From assembly GCF_943181415.1 (NCBI RefSeq), contig NZ_CALPBZ010000005.1:124001-188000 (forward strand): a stretch of DNA of 64,000 bases. Reading direction: 5' to 3'. A program made the position numbers and the translations under genes. Positions within the stretch are counted from its first letter, which is position 1; every line of letters starts with the position of its first letter. The notes under the pieces were generated by a model that saw only the letters and a list, made by a program, of their open reading frames with translations, had not been told where the DNA came from and searched no databases. Source of the DNA: Microbacterium sp. Marseille-Q6648 (lineage in GTDB: Bacteria; Actinomycetota; Actinomycetes; Actinomycetales; Microbacteriaceae). Positions 60,854 through 64,000 of the stretch are shown here, in pieces.

Positions 60854-62127
60854 GCGAGCATGCCGAACGGCTCGATCCGGGCACACTGCGGATGCTCTGG
60901 CGATTCGCGCCGATGATCTACGGGCCGACGCTGCTGTTCGGTCTTGCCGAAGGAGCGCTGCTGCCGCTCCTGCCGGTGATCGCGGCATCCCTCGGCGCCG
61001 ACGTCGCCCAGGCGGCTCTCATCGTCTCGGTTATCGTCGTCGCGCGGCTGATCGGCAACCTTCCGGCGGGGTGGCTCGTCGCACGCATCGGCGAACGATG
61101 GACCATGGCGATCGCCGGATGCCTCGCCCTCGCCGGCGGCATCGGAGTCCTCCTCGCCCCGGGGCTCGGTCTGCTGGCCGTCGCGGCGCTCCTCATCGGC
61201 CTCTGCGCGTCGGCGTTCGGACTTGCCCGCCACGCGTTCATGACGACGCGGGTGCCCCGCCATTACCGGGCCCGCGCGCTGTCGGTGCTCGGAGGCTCGT
61301 TCCGCCTGGGAATGTTCGCCGGGCCGTTCATCGCCGCTGCCCTGTTGGCCGTGCTCGGCACCGCCGACGCGGCGGTTTGGTTCTTCATCACGACGCTCGT
61401 GGCACTGGTGGTGCTCGTACTCGTCGGACGGGATCCCGAAGAACAGCTCGAGTGGGAGGGCCTCCTGCCTTCATCGCCTACCGCATCCGGCGTCCGCGTG
61501 GGGACTGAAAGGCGCCGGAGTTCGGACAGGGTCTTTATCTCGATGTGGCGGCATCGGGCGGTTCTCGCGCGTCTCGGACTGCCTGCGGCCGCCCTGTCGG
61601 GCCTGCGTCAGGCGCGCGTCTACCTACTGCCGCTGTGGGGCGTCTCGCTCGGACTCGATGCTGAAGCAATCGCCCTGATCGTGGGCATCACAGGCGCGCT
61701 GGAATTTGCGCTCTTCTATTCGAGCGGCCAGATCATGGACCGGTGGGGACGACTCTGGGCATGCCTGCCGTCGATGGTGCTGATGGGCGGGGCCTTCGTC
61801 GGGCTGGCGTCCACGCACGATCTTCCCGATGCGACGGCGTGGTTCGTGGGTGCGGCGGTGGTGGTGGGCATCGGTAACGGCCTCTCGAGCGGCATCCTCA
61901 TGACTCTCGGTGCTGACGTGGCGCCGGCAGGCCACCCCGCCCCGTTCCTCGGCTCGTGGCGGACTCTGACCGATGCCGGTGCGGCCGCAACGCCGCTGCT
62001 CATCGCGGGCATCACCGCACTGATCGCTCTGCCCGCGGCGACCGTCGTCGTCGGGATGCTCGGACTTTTTGGCGCCGTCGGGTTCGCGCGTTACGTGCCC
62101 CGGTACGTGCCGCACTCTCGCAACTAG
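60850..62127 (+). CDS. MFS transporter
   Basis: 425 residues, twelve predicted helices. FGLAEGALLPLLPVIAASLG, NLPAGWLVARIGERWTMAIA (motif A form) and GLARHAFMTTRVPRHYRARA are present, with a central loop rich in basic residues (TERRRSSDRVFISMWRHR). The subfamily resembles drug and small-acid MFS proteins; the cargo is not readable. It is the last gene of the ALDH-lhgO-flavodoxin-MFS operon, so import or export of the pathway's acid is plausible. Its stop shares CTAG with the converging monooxygenase gene. Confidence 0.87.
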   Translation: MSEHAERLDPGTLRMLWRFAPMIYGPTLLFGLAEGALLPLLPVIAASLGADVAQAALIVSVIVVARLIGNLPAGWLVARIGERWTMAIAGCLALAGGIGVLLAPGLGLLAVAALLIGLCASAFGLARHAFMTTRVPRHYRARALSVLGGSFRLGMFAGPFIAAALLAVLGTADAAVWFFITTLVALVVLVLVGRDPEEQLEWEGLLPSSPTASGVRVGTERRRSSDRVFISMWRHRAVLARLGLPAAALSGLRQARVYLLPLWGVSLGLDAEAIALIVGITGALEFALFYSSGQIMDRWGRLWACLPSMVLMGGAFVGLASTHDLPDATAWFVGAAVVVGIGNGLSSGILMTLGADVAPAGHPAPFLGSWRTLTDAGAAATPLLIAGITALIALPAATVVVGMLGLFGAVGFARYVPRYVPHSRN

Positions 62128-62408
62128 ATTGCGACGGCCACCGTGACTTCTGTGGCCGTCGCCATGAGACCCGAGACTCCGTCGCGCAGCACCTGCACGG
62201 CGGCGCCGGTGTTGTGGGCGGCGAGCGCCTTGCGCGAGGACCACCGTTCGACGATGAGAATGGTGCCGTCATCGGCGAGGTGCGGGTCGTACTGCTCACA
62301 GCCGTCTTCGGCACGGATGCCGGCGAGGGCTGCCCGCACCGCGTCGAGCGCGGCATCGGTCTTCTCCGGGTGGGGATGCAACCGTGCGACGACGGTCACC
62401 GCGGTCAT
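62124..62408 (-). CDS. antibiotic biosynthesis monooxygenase (ABM) family protein
   Basis: 94 residues. The dimeric alpha+beta barrel is seen in MTAVTVVARLHPHPEKTDAA, LAGIRAEDGCEQYDPHLADD and TILIVERWSSRKALAAHNTG. The family includes quinol monooxygenases (YgiN), heme-degrading and actinorhodin-type monooxygenases. ATGA overlap with the MetE-like gene makes it the last member of the minus-strand operon. In this group it could oxygenate an aromatic or enol intermediate. Confidence 0.87.
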   Translation of the reverse strand: MTAVTVVARLHPHPEKTDAALDAVRAALAGIRAEDGCEQYDPHLADDGTILIVERWSSRKALAAHNTGAAVQVLRDGVSGLMATATEVTVAVAI

Positions 62409-63457
62409 GCCTCGTTCCCCCAGATCATCGTGGCGAGGGTCTCGACGAGCTCGAGCTTGCGGCGCTGGTCCTGGGCGGTCAGGTTCACCGGCTTGTAGTG
62501 GACAGGATGGAACGGCCGGTGCGGGAGCAGGGCGATCCGGTCGAAGTCGTGCACGTCCACCACATGATCGATGCGGGCGAGCACCGTGTCGATGTCATCG
62601 AGTGCGGGGTTCGTCGCATCGACGACGCCGATGCCGATCTGCTTGTGGTCGGGCACCAGGCGCGGCAGATCCTGCGCGAACGCCGCATTGTTGTGGAACG
62701 GGAAGATGAACTTGTCGTAGTCGAGGCTGAAGAGCTGCTCCGCGCGGGCGCGGTCGGGCGCGGCATCCAGGTGATCGCCCCAACCGATCGTCAGCGCGAC
62801 CTTCTGGTCCTCCTCCAACTCAAGGCCGGCAACCACGGCATTGTCGACCTCTAGGGCCTCCTCGAACGACAGCTCGCTTTCATCGCGACCAGCCAGATGG
62901 GCCGCGTAGTCGGGGTTGTCGAGCTGCACGAATTTGACGCCGATCTCGAACAGGTGCTCGATCTCGTCGCGCAGCAGTTCGGCGATCGCGTCGCCCAAGG
63001 CGGCCGCGCCGGGGTAGGCACGGACGGCGTCGTCGGAGTATGTCTGTGCAGCGATGTGGGCAGCAGACGGCAGATTGACCTTGATCGGGAAAGACGTGTG
63101 CTCGAGCAGGAAGGCCGCGGCTTCCGATGCGATCGGCTTGCGCTGCTTCAGCGGTCCGTCGACGGTCCAACGGCCGAGGCCCGTGGACGTCATCTGGTCC
63201 GGGACCCGCTTGAAGCCGGCCACCGACTGTAGGACGGGGCTGCGGTAGTCGCCGTTGCGGTACCCACCGTCGGTGAACGCCGACAGCGTCAGGTGGCGCT
63301 GCTGCGAGATCCAGCCGAGGATCGCCTCGTCCTCGATGTCGCGGAGCTCGTCTTCGCCGATCTCGCCGGCGCGACGCTGGGCGCGGCCCCGCTGGATGCT
63401 GTCTGGACGGATGCTGTCACCGTGGTTGTCGATGCGGTACGTGTGGAGATTGGCCAT
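62405..63457 (-). CDS. MetE-like (cobalamin-independent methionine synthase II family) protein without zinc ligands
   Basis: 350 residues from the ATG at 63457, 11 bases after the HbpS-like stop. The C-terminal half-MetE barrel is recognisable: IGEDELRDIEDEAILGWISQ, LSAFTDGGYRNGDYRSP, FPIKVNLPSAAHIAAQTYSD and EIGVKFVQLDNPDYAAHLAG. MetE enzymes bind zinc through H-x-C, E and a late C in N-x-D-C-G. Here the first site reads FPFHNNAAFAQ and the late one LLPHRPFHPV, so the thiolate ligands are missing. Methionine synthesis is therefore unlikely. The family also includes alkyltransferases and lyases of catabolic pathways. It sits between an HbpS/GlcG-like protein and an ABM monooxygenase. Confidence 0.8.
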   Translation of the reverse strand: MANLHTYRIDNHGDSIRPDSIQRGRAQRRAGEIGEDELRDIEDEAILGWISQQRHLTLSAFTDGGYRNGDYRSPVLQSVAGFKRVPDQMTSTGLGRWTVDGPLKQRKPIASEAAAFLLEHTSFPIKVNLPSAAHIAAQTYSDDAVRAYPGAAALGDAIAELLRDEIEHLFEIGVKFVQLDNPDYAAHLAGRDESELSFEEALEVDNAVVAGLELEEDQKVALTIGWGDHLDAAPDRARAEQLFSLDYDKFIFPFHNNAAFAQDLPRLVPDHKQIGIGVVDATNPALDDIDTVLARIDHVVDVHDFDRIALLPHRPFHPVHYKPVNLTAQDQRRKLELVETLATMIWGNEA

Positions 63458-63468
63458 CGCCGGTGCCC

Positions 63469-63933
63469 TCAGTTCTTCTCGTCGGATGCCGCGCGGGCGC
63501 CGGCCCACTCGGCGAAGTCGGCCTCGTACTCGAGCTCGGAGAGAACCGTCTGCGCGAGCTGCTCGTCTTCCTGCGGTGTGCCGCCGGAGACGCCGACCCC
63601 GCCGACGAATTCGCCGTCGCGCTTGAGTGTCACGCCGCCTCCGGTCGCCACGATCGGGAACTGTCCCATGGTCGAGACCTGGCTGAAGAAGGCGGGATCG
63701 GAATTCGACCACGGTTTGAGCATTGCGCTCGGACGCTGCATCACCGCCGACGTGTACGCCTTGGACAAGGCGATGAGCGGCGTCATCGGTCGTGCGCCGT
63801 CGAACCGGCGGATGCTCACGATGAAGCCGCCGGAGTCGACGACCGCGATGGAGAGCCCCTTGCCGAGCCGCAGCGCCTCGCGCTCGGCGATCGCCATGAT
63901 CTGTTCGGCGTCGTCCTGCAGGACATTGGCCAT
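63469..63933 (-). CDS. GlcG/HbpS family protein
   Basis: 154 residues. IMAIAEREALRLGKGLSIAV, VDSGGFIVSIRRFDGARPMT, IALSKAYTSAVMQRPSAML and the glycine-rich FPIVATGGGVTLKRDGEFVG then GVGVSGGTPQEDEQLAQTV are the GlcG/HbpS/Cob-adjacent fold. HbpS binds haem extracellularly in Streptomyces, but most members are cytosolic and of unknown role. There is no signal peptide here. The N-terminus overlaps the previous gene's stop by one base (TGATG). It is common beside catabolic oxidoreductase genes. Confidence 0.88.
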   Translation of the reverse strand: MANVLQDDAEQIMAIAEREALRLGKGLSIAVVDSGGFIVSIRRFDGARPMTPLIALSKAYTSAVMQRPSAMLKPWSNSDPAFFSQVSTMGQFPIVATGGGVTLKRDGEFVGGVGVSGGTPQEDEQLAQTVLSELEYEADFAEWAGARAASDEKN

Positions 63934-64000
63934 CAGCGCACCTCTTCCGTTTCGCGCACCAGGGCGTCGGTGAGCCGCGCGACGGCGGCGTTGAACAGGT
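63933..64000 (-). CDS. C-terminal end of an unidentified gene (partial)
   Basis: The minus strand entering the window at 64000 encodes LFNAAVARLTDALVRETEEV and then R before a TGA that overlaps the ATG of the HbpS-like gene by one base. The coupling shows it is the upstream member of the same operon. Twenty-two codons are too few to identify the protein. Confidence 0.6.
   Translation of the reverse strand, partial: LFNAAVARLTDALVRETEEVR

Noticed and set aside
62405-63457. Functional methionine synthase MetE
   Set aside because: Only the C-terminal type barrel is present and the cysteine zinc ligands are absent.
1-64000. CRISPR array, insertion sequence or transposase
   Set aside because: No regularly spaced repeat and no transposase, integrase or IS-end pattern was seen; the only tandem repeat is the 54-base coding repeat at 32763.
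1-64000. Complete tRNA or rRNA gene
   Set aside because: Only a 24-base tRNA-Ser 3' end at 56931 was found; no 5' half with a D-arm and anticodon arm accompanies it.

Overview
The window is high-GC DNA with dense gene packing, frequent 4-base ATGA/GTGA start-stop overlaps, GTG starts and several promoters that place the transcription start on the start codon. Protein content (a DUF7882-like small protein, LacI/AraC/GH-rich catabolic islands, FCD-type GntR, mycothiol-era actinobacterial transporters) points to an actinobacterium of the family Microbacteriaceae, most likely Microbacterium or a close relative. This is inferred from protein style, not from a 16S gene; no rRNA or complete tRNA gene is visible.

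Layout. 1-6.2 kb: an ABC export system of two FtsX-type permeases and two LolD/MacB-type ATPases, the first ATPase carrying an AbrB-like tail. 6.2-10.8 kb: YaeQ, a P2-type cation ATPase, a frameshifted DUF1349 gene and a DUF2256/DUF3253 protein. 10.8-17.5 kb: an amine catabolic cluster (FCD-GntR regulator, SDR, aldehyde dehydrogenase, class I glutamine amidotransferase-type hydrolase, glutamine-synthetase-like ligase, divergent ethanolamine-type permease), best read as utilisation of an amino alcohol such as ethanolamine through gamma-glutamylated intermediates. 17.5-19 kb: VapBC and an FMN reductase. 19-26.3 kb: a complete glucuronide-to-KDG route: beta-glucuronidase facing uxaC-uxuB-manD-lacI, with two LacI-type operators over the two divergent promoters. 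26.3-34.1 kb: AraC regulator, a DUF5107/TPR protein and a 1206-residue fusion of a cellulase-like domain to a GH35 beta-galactosidase.

34.1-39 kb is a mixture of small lineage-specific proteins, an XRE regulator divergent from a Bcr/CflA efflux pump, and an aldo/keto reductase. 39-46 kb is a second glycoside island (GH2, Gfo/Idh/MocA oxidoreductase, SDR, divergent AraC, GPH symporter). 46.2-53.3 kb is a third: MFS transporter, GH78 alpha-L-rhamnosidase, GH1 beta-glucosidase and SDR in one operon facing a TetR gene, with two GTAACC-n5-GGTTAC operators between them and a strong terminator at the end. The two sets of genes suggest growth on plant rhamnosyl-glucosides, beta-galactosides and glucuronides.

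53.2-57.5 kb is a scarred zone: a LacI C-terminal remnant fused behind the TetR gene, a nucleotidyltransferase fragment, a TetR/SnoaL/NmrA stress-type locus with a C8 frameshift, a tRNA-Ser 3'-end fragment with its own terminator (a probable attachment-site scar), and a siderophore ABC-ATPase remnant. 57.7-64 kb holds a plus-strand operon (aldehyde dehydrogenase, L-2-hydroxyglutarate oxidase-like enzyme, flavodoxin, MFS) meeting a minus-strand operon (an unseen gene, HbpS/GlcG-like protein, MetE-like protein without the usual zinc ligands, ABM monooxygenase). The function of this last pair of operons is not established and is the best candidate in the window for an undescribed catabolic pathway.
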